Origin: Ottowia oryzae
GTDB lineage: Bacteria > Pseudomonadota > Gammaproteobacteria > Burkholderiales > Burkholderiaceae_C
Length of the DNA stretch: 64,000 bases
NCBI RefSeq assembly: GCF_003008535.1
Contig: NZ_CP027666.1
Location: forward strand, 806,001 to 870,000
Reading direction: 5' to 3'
Shown here: in pieces, positions 16,036 to 24,050 of the stretch
Numbering within the stretch: the stretch's first letter is position 1
Layout of the letters: each line of letters starts with the position of its first letter
Translations under genes and position numbers: made by a program
The notes under the pieces: generated by a model
The model's input: the letters and a program-made list of their open reading frames with translations, nothing else
Databases searched by the model: none
What the model was told of the DNA's origin: nothing

Positions 16036-19004
16036 ACCGTATGCCACAGCCGCAGGATGGCCGCGCATTCGGTGGCGGCGGCTTCGGGCGGCAACTGGGT
16101 GGGCTGCTCGTCCAGGCGCGCACGGTGCTGGGCGCGGCGCAGTTCGCGGTAGGCATCGCCCGCCTGCTCGCCCACGCCCGGGGGCAGCAGGCCCGCTTCT
16201 TCGGCGCGGCGCAGGAGGGAGATGTTGCCCAGGTTGGGCTCCAGCGCGGGGTGGTCGGCGCTGTGGGCCAGCACCAGGTACTGCGTGGCGAATTCGGCGT
16301 CGACCATGCCGCCCGGGCTATGCTTGACGTCGAACAGCCCATCGCGCACCGGGTGCGCGCGGCGCATGCGGTCGCGCATGCCCACGATCTCGGCCTTGAG
16401 CGAGGCACGGTCGCGCGGCGCGGTGACCACGGCGTGGCGCACGGCGTTGAAGCGCTCGACCAGCGCGTCGGCATCTGTGTGGGCTTCGAGCGCGGCAGGT
16501 GAGGCGTTGGGGGGCAGCGAACCAGGCGCAGCCGGGCAGCGTGGGGGCACCTCCGAGCCGACGCCGGGCCGCCCCAAGGCGGCGAGCACCCCCTCGGGGG
16601 GCAGCGAACCAGGCGCAGCCGGGCAGCGTGGGGGCACCATCCTTGCCCGGGTCATCGCCTGGTGCTCCCAGGTCCAGGCGGTGTTGCTGCCGCGGTTTTC
16701 CTGGTAGTCGGCGTACGACTCGAAGCTGGTGACCAGCAGGCCAGAGCTGCCGTTGGGCCGCAGCGCGGTGTCGATCTCGAACAGGTCGCCTTCGCCGGTC
16801 TTCACCGTCAGCCAGTTGATCAGCTTGCGCACCAGCGCGCCGTAGATTTCGGGGGCGCGCTCGTCGTCGTCGTCAAAGACGAAGACCAGATCCAGGTCGC
16901 TGCCGTAGCCCAGTTCTTTGCCGCCCAGCTTGCCGTAGGCGACGATGCCCAAGCGGGGCGCGTGGCGGTGCTTCTGGCGCAGCAGCGGCCAGCACCAGCG
17001 CAGGGTGACGCGCAGCACGGCGTCGGCCAGGGCCGAGAGGTCGTCGGCCACCTGCTCGACGGTGATGCGCCCTTCCAGGTCGCGCACCAGGGTGCGGAAC
17101 ACCTCGGCGTGGTGGCCGCGGCGCAGCAGGTTCAGCAGGGTTTCCTCATCGTCCTCGCCGGTGCTGGCCAGCGATTCGCGGCGCCATTCCAGCTCGCGCT
17201 CGAAGGCGGCGGGGTCGAACCGGTCGCTCAGCAGCGCGGGGCTGGCCAGCTCGTCGATCACGCCGGGATGCTGCATCACGTAGCGGGCGGGCCAGCGCGC
17301 GGCGCCCAGCACACGCAGCAGGCGTTCGTGCACGGCGGGGCGCTCCAGCAGCAGCGCCAGGTAGGTGTCGCGGCGCAGCAGCGGCTCGATCCAGTCGAGC
17401 AGGCGCAGCACGCTGGCCTCGGTGGTGCGGCCTTCGGCCAGCCACTGCGCGGTGCGCTCCATCAGCCGCCACAGGCGCTGGCGGGCGGCGTCGCGCAAGG
17501 CCTGCACGCGCGCCTGCTCGGTCCATTCGGCCAGGCGGGCCCGCATGTCGGGGGGAAACAGCGCGGCCAAGCCTTCCAGGCCGGCGCCGGGGCGCATCTG
17601 CGCGGGCGACTCGGTGGCGCAGGTGCGCCCCGGCGCCGGCGGTTTCTTCTGGCAGCCCTTGCACTGGCCGTCGTTGCCCAGCAGGCGATCGAATTCCTCG
17701 GCGACGAATTCGCGGTGCATGTCCAGCTCGCTCAGGAAGGCGCAGGTACCGTCGCAGCCCATGGTGCGGGCGATCCAGTCGAGGTCGGCGTCGGCCGTGG
17801 GCAGCATGTGGGTCTGCTGGTCGTCCAGGTACTGGATGCGGTGCTCGACGCGGCGCAGGAACACGTAGGCCCGCGCCAGGCCGTCGGCGGTGTCGGCGGG
17901 CATCAGCCCGGCGCGCGACAGGCGCTGCAGCGCTTCCAGCGTGGGGCGTGTGCGCAATTCGGGGAACTGGCCGCCGCGCACCACCTGCAGCAGCTGCACG
18001 GTGAATTCGATCTCTCGGATGCCGCCGCGCGACAGCTTCACGTCGTTGGCGCGCTCGGGCCGACCGGCGCTGCGCTTGCTGGCGTGGTCGCGGATCTGCT
18101 GGTGCAGCGTGCGCAGCGATTCAAAGACGCTGTAGTCCAGGTAGCGGCGGAACACGAAGGGCAGCACCACGCCGCGCAGGGCTTGGGCCGAGCCGTCTTC
18201 AATGGCCGCGCGGGGCGCCACGGCGCGGCTTTTCATCCAGGCAAAGCGCTCCCATTCGCGGCCCTGCACCAAGAGGTATTCCTCCAGCGCGTCGAGCGAA
18301 CACACGGTGGGGCCGGAATTGCCGTTGGGCCGCAGCGCCAGGTCGACGCGAAAGACAAAGCCGTGTTCGGTGGTGTCGCCCACCAGGGTGTAGATGGTCT
18401 TGACCGCGCGGGTGAAGTATTCCTGCACCGTGATCTGGCCGCGCCCGTCGTCGCGGCCGGTGGTTTCGCCGTCGTCGTCGTAGATGTAGATCAGGTCGAT
18501 GTCGGACGACACATTCAGCTCGCGCGCGCCCAGCTTGCCCATGCCGATCACCCACAGCTCGGCGCGCTGGCCGGCCTCGGTCATCGGCGCGCCGTGGCGC
18601 TCGTCCAGCTGCGCAAAGGCGGTGCGGCAGGCGGTGTCGAGTGCCAGCTCGGCCAGCCGGGTGACGGCGCCGGTGACCACCTCCAGCGGCGCTGCCTGCT
18701 CGCAGTCCAGCACCACCAGGCGCTCCATCACCAGCTGGCGCAGGATGCGCAGCGCGGCGCTGGCGTCGTGGCCCTGGGCGAACAGGCGATCCAACCCCTG
18801 GCGCAAGCTTTGGGCCGTGGGCGGGCCGGGCGGCAGCAGCGCCAGCTCATCGGCGTAGCGGCGCCGCAGGCGCTGCACCAGGCGTGAATGCAGGGCCGCC
18901 CCTTCCAGGCCGGCCGTGGCGGCGCTGGCGTGGGTTGCTCCCTGGCCCTGGGTTAACAAAGATTCACTGCTTTCGCGAGAACCTCCGACATCGGCGCGGG
19001 TCAT
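16026..19004 (-). CDS. glnE: Glutamine synthetase adenylyltransferase/deadenylase with repeat-derived insertion
   Basis: Bifunctional enzyme that adds AMP to, or removes it from, glutamine synthetase in response to PII, setting nitrogen assimilation. Two nucleotidyltransferase domains are clear: GMGKLGARELNVSSDIDLIY near residue 153 (N-terminal, deadenylylase in E. coli) and YGKLGGKELGYGSDLDLVF near 690 (C-terminal, adenylylase), each with the DxD metal pair and ALRPNG(N/S)SG. The ATG at 19004 is chosen; 992 residues is about 45 longer than E. coli GlnE. The excess is explained by residues about 789-832, where EHQAMTRARM is followed by two copies of a VPPRCPAAPGSLPP segment encoded by palindromic repeats before the conserved FNAVRHAVV. 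Whether the insert affects the adenylylase domain is unknown. Divergent from yhdP by 105 bases. Confidence 0.95.
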   Translation of the reverse strand: MTRADVGGSRESSESLLTQGQGATHASAATAGLEGAALHSRLVQRLRRRYADELALLPPGPPTAQSLRQGLDRLFAQGHDASAALRILRQLVMERLVVLDCEQAAPLEVVTGAVTRLAELALDTACRTAFAQLDERHGAPMTEAGQRAELWVIGMGKLGARELNVSSDIDLIYIYDDDGETTGRDDGRGQITVQEYFTRAVKTIYTLVGDTTEHGFVFRVDLALRPNGNSGPTVCSLDALEEYLLVQGREWERFAWMKSRAVAPRAAIEDGSAQALRGVVLPFVFRRYLDYSVFESLRTLHQQIRDHASKRSAGRPERANDVKLSRGGIREIEFTVQLLQVVRGGQFPELRTRPTLEALQRLSRAGLMPADTADGLARAYVFLRRVEHRIQYLDDQQTHMLPTADADLDWIARTMGCDGTCAFLSELDMHREFVAEEFDRLLGNDGQCKGCQKKPPAPGRTCATESPAQMRPGAGLEGLAALFPPDMRARLAEWTEQARVQALRDAARQRLWRLMERTAQWLAEGRTTEASVLRLLDWIEPLLRRDTYLALLLERPAVHERLLRVLGAARWPARYVMQHPGVIDELASPALLSDRFDPAAFERELEWRRESLASTGEDDEETLLNLLRRGHHAEVFRTLVRDLEGRITVEQVADDLSALADAVLRVTLRWCWPLLRQKHRHAPRLGIVAYGKLGGKELGYGSDLDLVFVFDDDDERAPEIYGALVRKLINWLTVKTGEGDLFEIDTALRPNGSSGLLVTSFESYADYQENRGSNTAWTWEHQAMTRARMVPPRCPAAPGSLPPEGVLAALGRPGVGSEVPPRCPAAPGSLPPNASPAALEAHTDADALVERFNAVRHAVVTAPRDRASLKAEIVGMRDRMRRAHPVRDGLFDVKHSPGGMVDAEFATQYLVLAHSADHPALEPNLGNISLLRRAEEAGLLPPGVGEQAGDAYRELRRAQHRARLDEQPTQLPPEAAATECAAILRLWHTVFE
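16509..16638 (-). repeat. Palindromic repeat with 43-base direct duplication inside glnE
   Basis: An identical 43-base block (starting GGGGGGCAGCGAACC and ending GTGGGGGCACC) occurs at 16509-16551 and 16596-16638. Between them is the palindromic GGGCCGCCCCAAGGCGGCG / CCCCCTCGGGG pair seen in murU and recQ. The copies are offset by 87 bases, exactly 29 codons, so recombination between them would remove or add 29 residues without changing frame. Confidence 0.8.
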
Positions 19005-19109
19005 AATTTCCTCACTGCTTTGTGGAGGGGACGCAACTGTGCCGTCCACCTCATCTGTTTGTTCCGAACGCCGTTGTTCCAGCTCTCCATCCAAGCCGCC
19101 GCCGTCGTG

Positions 19110-22100
19110 ATGCGCTGGGTAACGCGCCTCGTGGGCGTGGCCATCGCGCTGTTGATCCTCGCAGCGATCGTCCTCCACTGGGTGATTGTGCCGCGCATCG
19201 ACGAATTCCGCCCGCGGCTCGAATCGCTGGCCACGCGCGCCATTTCGGCCCCGGTGACGATTGGCGCGCTGCGTGTTGAATCGAATGGTCTCGCACCGAC
19301 CGTGTCGCTGCACGACGTTCAGGTGCATGACCCCACGGGACGCGCTGGCTTGCAGCTGGCGCATGTGCTCGCCTCGTTTTCGGTGTTGTCGCTGGTGCGC
19401 GGCGAACTGGCGCAGCTTGTCATCGACCAGCCCACCCTGGAGGTGGTGCGCACCGCCGAAGGCCGTGTGCGCGTGGGCGGTATCGACATGTCGGGCGACG
19501 CTGCCGGCGATACGCGGGCGGCAGACTGGTTTTTTTCGCAGGACGAGTTCATCGTGCGCGGCGGCCAGGTGCGCTGGGTGGACGAGCAACGCGGTGCGCC
19601 GCCCGTGGCGCTGAGCGACGTGCAGGTGGTGGTGCGCAACGGCCGCCGGCGCCACCAGATGCGCATCGACGCCACGCCGGACGCAGGCTGGGGCGAGCGC
19701 TTCACGCTGATCGGGCAGTTTCGCCAGCCGGTCTTCTCGCGCCACGCTGGGTATTGGAAGGATTGGGGCGGTGAGGTCTATGCCGACATCCCACACGCCG
19801 ACGTGTCGCGGCTGCGCCTGTACGCCGACCTTTCTACCGACTGGGGCGTGGACCTGCGCCAGGGGCAGGGCGCGTTGCGGCTGTGGGCGCGGGTGGCCAA
19901 GGGCCAACCGACCAGCGCCACGGCCGATCTGGCGCTGGGCGCCGTGTCGGTCAGCTTCGGGCCGCAGCTGGAGCCGCTGGCTTTTGCCTCGCTCACCGGG
20001 CGCGTCAACTGGCGCGACCAGGGCCGGGGCCTGTCGCTGAACACCGAGGGCCTGAAGTTCGTGGATGCCGACGGCCTGGCCTGGCCGGGCGGCAACTTCA
20101 GCTTTAACTACCGCGAGCCGCTGGGCAGCGACAAGGGCGGTGGCACGCTGGGCGGCGAACGGCTGGATCTGGGCGCGCTGAACAAGATTGCCGCGCGCTT
20201 GCCGCTGCCGCCCAGCGTGCATGAGCGACTGCGCCAGCACCCGGTGACAGGGCTGGTCGATTCGCTGGACGCGCGCTGGGATGGGCCGCTGGAGGCGCCG
20301 CTGGATTGGCGCGTGCGCGGCCGCCTCTCGGGCCTGTCGGTGGCGGCGCTGCCCGCGCCCGCCGACGCCAAGGGTGAGGCGGTGCCCGGGATTCCCGGCG
20401 TACGCGGCGCCGCGATCGACGTCGACGTCGGCCCCGGCGGCGGGCAGGCCAGTGTGAGCATCCAGGGCGGTGCCCTGAGCTTTCCGGGCGTGTTCGAGCA
20501 GCCGGAGATCGCGCTGGCGGATCTATCCGCCACCGCGCACTGGCGCAGGGACGGGCAGCGCATCGCCCTGACGGTGGCTGACCTGAGGCTGCGCAACGCC
20601 GACGCCATCGGCAGCTTCAAGGCGGCCTGGCAGACCGGCGACGGCCAGCAAGTGCCGCGCTTTCCCGGCGTGCTGGATTTGCAGGGCAGCTTCTCGCGCG
20701 CCAACGGCGCCAGCGTGCACCGCTACCTGCCGCTGGCCATCCCGGCGGACGCCCGGCACTACGTGCGCGACGCCATCGTCAAGGGCGAGGCGCGCGACGT
20801 GCAGGTGCGGGTCAAGGGCGACCTGCGCCACGTGGCCACCAACCAGCCACCGGCGGGCACGGAATTTCGCATTGCCGGCAAGACGCAGGGCGTGACGATG
20901 GCCTACGTGCCGCGCGCCATTCAGCCGGCTGGCCAGTTGCCCTGGCCGGCGCTGGAGGATCTCTCGGGCGAGCTGATCTTCGAGCACGCCAGCATGCAGA
21001 TCCGCGACGCGCGGGGCCGCGTGCAGGGCCACCCGGGCTGGCAGTTCACGCAGATCCAGGCGGGCATTGCCGACCTGGACCACGCCCGCGTGCTGGTGGA
21101 TGGCGAAGGCCGGGGCCCGCTGGCGGCGGCGCTGGGCATCGTGAAGTCGTCGCCGGTCACGGGGTTCATCCACCACGCGCTGGACGAGGCCGAAGGCACT
21201 GGCGAAGCCGCGCTTCGCCTGAAGCTGGACCTGCCCATCAGCCACATCGACAAGGCGCAAGTGGAAGGACGTGTCTCGCTGAAGGGCAACGAGCTTCGCA
21301 TCACCCAGGATTCACCCCGGCTGGCACAGGCGCGGGGCGACGTCAGCTTTTCGCAGGCGGGGTTTGCCATCCACGACGTGCGCGTTCAACTGCTGGGGGG
21401 CGAGGCACAGGTCAGCGGTGGCATGCACCACAAGCCGGGCGAGCCCGCGCCGGATGTGGTGGTGCGCGCGCGCGGCGTCGCCACGGCCGATGGCCTGCGC
21501 GGCATGAGCGAGTGGGCGCCCCTGCCCGCGCTGGCGCAGTACGCCAGCGGCAGCGCGCCGTACGACGTGTTGATTCAGTTCAGCGGCCGCCAGCCCGACG
21601 TGCAGGTCAACAGCGACCTGCGTGGCATGGCCTGGAACCTGCCAGCGCCGCTCAACAAGCCGGCGGATGTCAGCTGGCCTCTGCGCTATGTGTCGCGCCC
21701 GCTTGGCGAGGATCGGTCTGAATTCAGCCTGCGCGTGGGCGACGCGCTGTCGGTGGCGTACGAAAAGGACAATGCCAGGCCCGCCCGGGTGCTGCGCGGC
21801 GCCCTGGCGCTGGGCGCGGTGCCACCCGACGGCGCCCGGCTGCCGGCCAGCGGTGTCAGCGCGCGGGTTCAGCTGCCGCGGCTGGAAACCGGCGCGTGGG
21901 AAGACGTACTGGCCAGCCTGACCCGCCCCGCTGGTACGCCCGACGCCGCGTCGGCCGGGCTGGGCAGCGAGTATTTGCCCACCCACTGGGAGGTGAAGGT
22001 GGGCGAGCTGGTGCTGGACGATCACACACTGCACGGCGTGGCCGCCTCAGGCACGCGCACGGGCGCGATGTGGCGCGCGGACGTGCAGGCGCGCGAACTG

Positions 22101-23228
22101 GCGGGCCGGCTGGAATACAGCGAAGGCGCCCAGGGCCGCCCCGGCAAGGTGCGCGCCCGCCTGGCGCGCCTGAGCATCCCTTCGCCGGCGCCCGGCGAAG
22201 GTGCTGCCGTGGTGGGCGAGCCGCCGGCCGACATTCCCGCGCTCGACGTCGTGGTCGATGACTTCGAGCTGCGTGGCAAAAAACTGGGTCGCCTGGAACT
22301 GCAGGCCATCAACCACGACGTTGTCGCACCGCGCCAGGGTGCCGACACCCCGCAGGACTGGGAGCTGACGCACTTGTCGCTGACCATGCCCGAAGGCACG
22401 TTGAACGCCACCGGGCGCTGGGCCACGCGCGTGCGCGCGCCTGCGCTGTCGGTCGACCCGCGCGGGCCGCGCGCTGCGGACGATCGCCGCCGCACTGTGC
22501 TGAATCTCAAGGTCGATATCCGCGACGCGGGCGCGCTGCTCAAGCGCTTCGACATGCCCGACGTGGTGGCGCGTGGCAAGGGCACGGTGGCGGGCGAGCT
22601 GGCGTGGATGGGCGCGCCTTCGGCGCCGCACTACCCCACGCTGAGCGGCAAGCTGCACCTGGACGTGGGCGCGGGGCAGTTCCTCAAGGCCGAGCCTGGC
22701 ATCGGCAAGCTTCTGGGCGTGCTGAGCCTGCAGGCGCTGCCCCGGCGCCTGACGCTGGATTTCCGCGACTTGTTCAGCGCGGGCTTCGCGTTCGACTACG
22801 TGCGCGGCGATGTGTCGCTCGACCGCGGTGCGGCCACCACCAACAACCTGCAGATGAAAGGCGTGAACGCGGCCGTGCTGATGGACGGCAGCGCCGACAT
22901 CGACCACGAAACCCAGAACCTGCGCGTGGTGGTGGTGCCCGAGATCGACGCGGGCACGGCCGCGCTGGCGGCCACGGCCATCCACCCGGCCATCGGCATT
23001 GGCGCGTTCATCGCGCAGCTGGTGCTCAAGCAGCCGCTGATCAAGGCCGCCACGCGCGAATTCCATGTGGGCGGCACCTGGGCCGACCCGCAGGTCACGC
23101 AGATCAAGGGGCGTGCGGGCGCGGCCGCCAGCCCGCCAGCGCCCGCCGCTTCAGAACCCGCGCCCGCCGCATCGGAGGCGCAGCGCTCGCAGCTGCCGCA
23201 GAATGCGGCGATGGAGGCGACGTCATGA
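19110..23228 (+). CDS. yhdP: YhdP/AsmA-family large envelope protein
   Basis: Very large protein (1372 residues) of the AsmA-like group. In enterobacteria YhdP, with TamB and YdbH, is implicated in moving phospholipids from inner to outer membrane. The N-terminus is one membrane anchor (VTRLVGVAIALLILAAIVLHWVIV), followed by a long periplasmic beta-rich region. It ends with the diagnostic DUF3971/AsmA C-terminal block: GKLHLDVGAGQFLKAEPGIGKLLG, then LSLQALPRRLTLDFRDLFS, AFDYVRGDVSLDRG and HPAIGIGAFIAQLVLKQPL. A Pro/Ala/Glu-rich tail closes it. ATG 19110 is preferred because it sits just before the anchor; a TTG at 19020 would add 30 unrelated residues. Its stop overlaps the next start (ATGA), so it leads the yhdP-amidase-kinase operon. 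Confidence 0.9.
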   Translation: MRWVTRLVGVAIALLILAAIVLHWVIVPRIDEFRPRLESLATRAISAPVTIGALRVESNGLAPTVSLHDVQVHDPTGRAGLQLAHVLASFSVLSLVRGELAQLVIDQPTLEVVRTAEGRVRVGGIDMSGDAAGDTRAADWFFSQDEFIVRGGQVRWVDEQRGAPPVALSDVQVVVRNGRRRHQMRIDATPDAGWGERFTLIGQFRQPVFSRHAGYWKDWGGEVYADIPHADVSRLRLYADLSTDWGVDLRQGQGALRLWARVAKGQPTSATADLALGAVSVSFGPQLEPLAFASLTGRVNWRDQGRGLSLNTEGLKFVDADGLAWPGGNFSFNYREPLGSDKGGGTLGGERLDLGALNKIAARLPLPPSVHERLRQHPVTGLVDSLDARWDGPLEAPLDWRVRGRLSGLSVAALPAPADAKGEAVPGIPGVRGAAIDVDVGPGGGQASVSIQGGALSFPGVFEQPEIALADLSATAHWRRDGQRIALTVADLRLRNADAIGSFKAAWQTGDGQQVPRFPGVLDLQGSFSRANGASVHRYLPLAIPADARHYVRDAIVKGEARDVQVRVKGDLRHVATNQPPAGTEFRIAGKTQGVTMAYVPRAIQPAGQLPWPALEDLSGELIFEHASMQIRDARGRVQGHPGWQFTQIQAGIADLDHARVLVDGEGRGPLAAALGIVKSSPVTGFIHHALDEAEGTGEAALRLKLDLPISHIDKAQVEGRVSLKGNELRITQDSPRLAQARGDVSFSQAGFAIHDVRVQLLGGEAQVSGGMHHKPGEPAPDVVVRARGVATADGLRGMSEWAPLPALAQYASGSAPYDVLIQFSGRQPDVQVNSDLRGMAWNLPAPLNKPADVSWPLRYVSRPLGEDRSEFSLRVGDALSVAYEKDNARPARVLRGALALGAVPPDGARLPASGVSARVQLPRLETGAWEDVLASLTRPAGTPDAASAGLGSEYLPTHWEVKVGELVLDDHTLHGVAASGTRTGAMWRADVQARELAGRLEYSEGAQGRPGKVRARLARLSIPSPAPGEGAAVVGEPPADIPALDVVVDDFELRGKKLGRLELQAINHDVVAPRQGADTPQDWELTHLSLTMPEGTLNATGRWATRVRAPALSVDPRGPRAADDRRRTVLNLKVDIRDAGALLKRFDMPDVVARGKGTVAGELAWMGAPSAPHYPTLSGKLHLDVGAGQFLKAEPGIGKLLGVLSLQALPRRLTLDFRDLFSAGFAFDYVRGDVSLDRGAATTNNLQMKGVNAAVLMDGSADIDHETQNLRVVVVPEIDAGTAALAATAIHPAIGIGAFIAQLVLKQPLIKAATREFHVGGTWADPQVTQIKGRAGAAASPPAPAASEPAPAASEAQRSQLPQNAAMEATS

Positions 23229-24046
23229 AACTCGCGGCGATTCAAATGGTGTCGTGCACCTCGGTGGCCGACAATCTGCGCGCGGCCCACGCCTTGTTGA
23301 GCGAAGCGGCCCGCGGCGGGGCCGAACTGGCCGTGCTGCCCGAATATTTCTGCGTGATGGGCCGCCAGGACACCGACAAGCTGGCCCTGCAAGAGGCGCT
23401 GGGCGGCGGGCCCATTCAGGACTGGCTGGCGGCCACCGCGCGCGAACTCGACCTGTGGATCGTCGGCGGCACGCTGCCGCTGTCGCGCGAGCCCGCCGAC
23501 CCGCGCCGTGTGCGCAACGCCTCGCTGGCCTTTGCACCGAGTGGCGAGCGCGTCGCCTGCTACGACAAGATCCACCTGTTCCGCTTTGACGACGGCACTC
23601 GCGTGTACGACGAAGCCGCCGTGCTGGCCGCCGGGCGCACGCCGACGCTGTTCGATCTGCCCTCTCGCGACGGCCACACCTGGAAGGTGGGCATGAGCGT
23701 GTGCTACGACCTGCGCTTTCCCGAGCTGTACCGCGCCTACGCCGCGCAGGGCGCCGATCTTCTCTTGGTGCCCAGCGCCTTCACCCACGTCACCGGCATG
23801 GCGCATTGGGAGGTGCTGCTGCGCGCGCGCGCCATTGAAAACCTCTGCGGCGTGGTGGCCGCCGCGCAAGGCGGCCTGCACGAGAACGGCCGTCGCACCT
23901 GGGGCCACAGCATGGTGGTGGATGCCTGGGGCCAGGTGCTGAACAGCCGTGCCGAAGGCGCGGGCGTGGTGCTGGCTGAGCTGCTGCCGGCTGAGCTGGC
24001 CGCGCGCCGCGCGCAGCTGCCGGCCCTGTCGCACCGCGTGCTCTGA
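23225..24046 (+). CDS. Nitrilase-family amidase (deaminated glutathione amidase/Nit1-like)
   Basis: Carbon-nitrogen hydrolase of 273 residues. The Glu-Lys-Cys catalytic triad is visible: E40 in VLPEYFCVMG, K115 in CYDKIHLFRF and C160 in SVCYDLRFPELYRAY. These motifs, HLFRFDDG and the WGHSMVVDAWGQVL segment resemble the Nit1/deaminated glutathione amidase branch, which clears a side product of transaminases, but substrate is not proven. Cytoplasmic, no signal peptide. The start codon overlaps the yhdP stop (ATGA), so the two are translationally coupled. The conserved pairing of this gene behind yhdP is common in betaproteobacteria as I recall. The histidine kinase gene starts four bases after its stop. 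Confidence 0.92.
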   Translation: MKLAAIQMVSCTSVADNLRAAHALLSEAARGGAELAVLPEYFCVMGRQDTDKLALQEALGGGPIQDWLAATARELDLWIVGGTLPLSREPADPRRVRNASLAFAPSGERVACYDKIHLFRFDDGTRVYDEAAVLAAGRTPTLFDLPSRDGHTWKVGMSVCYDLRFPELYRAYAAQGADLLLVPSAFTHVTGMAHWEVLLRARAIENLCGVVAAAQGGLHENGRRTWGHSMVVDAWGQVLNSRAEGAGVVLAELLPAELAARRAQLPALSHRVL

Positions 24047-24050
24047 GAGG

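Noticed and set aside
16662..18887. 741-codon antisense frame opposite glnE, and similar frames at 9519-11630 and 5376-7196
   Set aside because: Same composition artefact; the sense genes (glnE, RND pump, DUF11 protein) are unambiguous.
19005..20240. 412-codon N-terminal extension of the glnE frame
   Set aside because: It lies antisense to the 5' part of yhdP and has no homology; the GlnE fold begins after ATG 19004.
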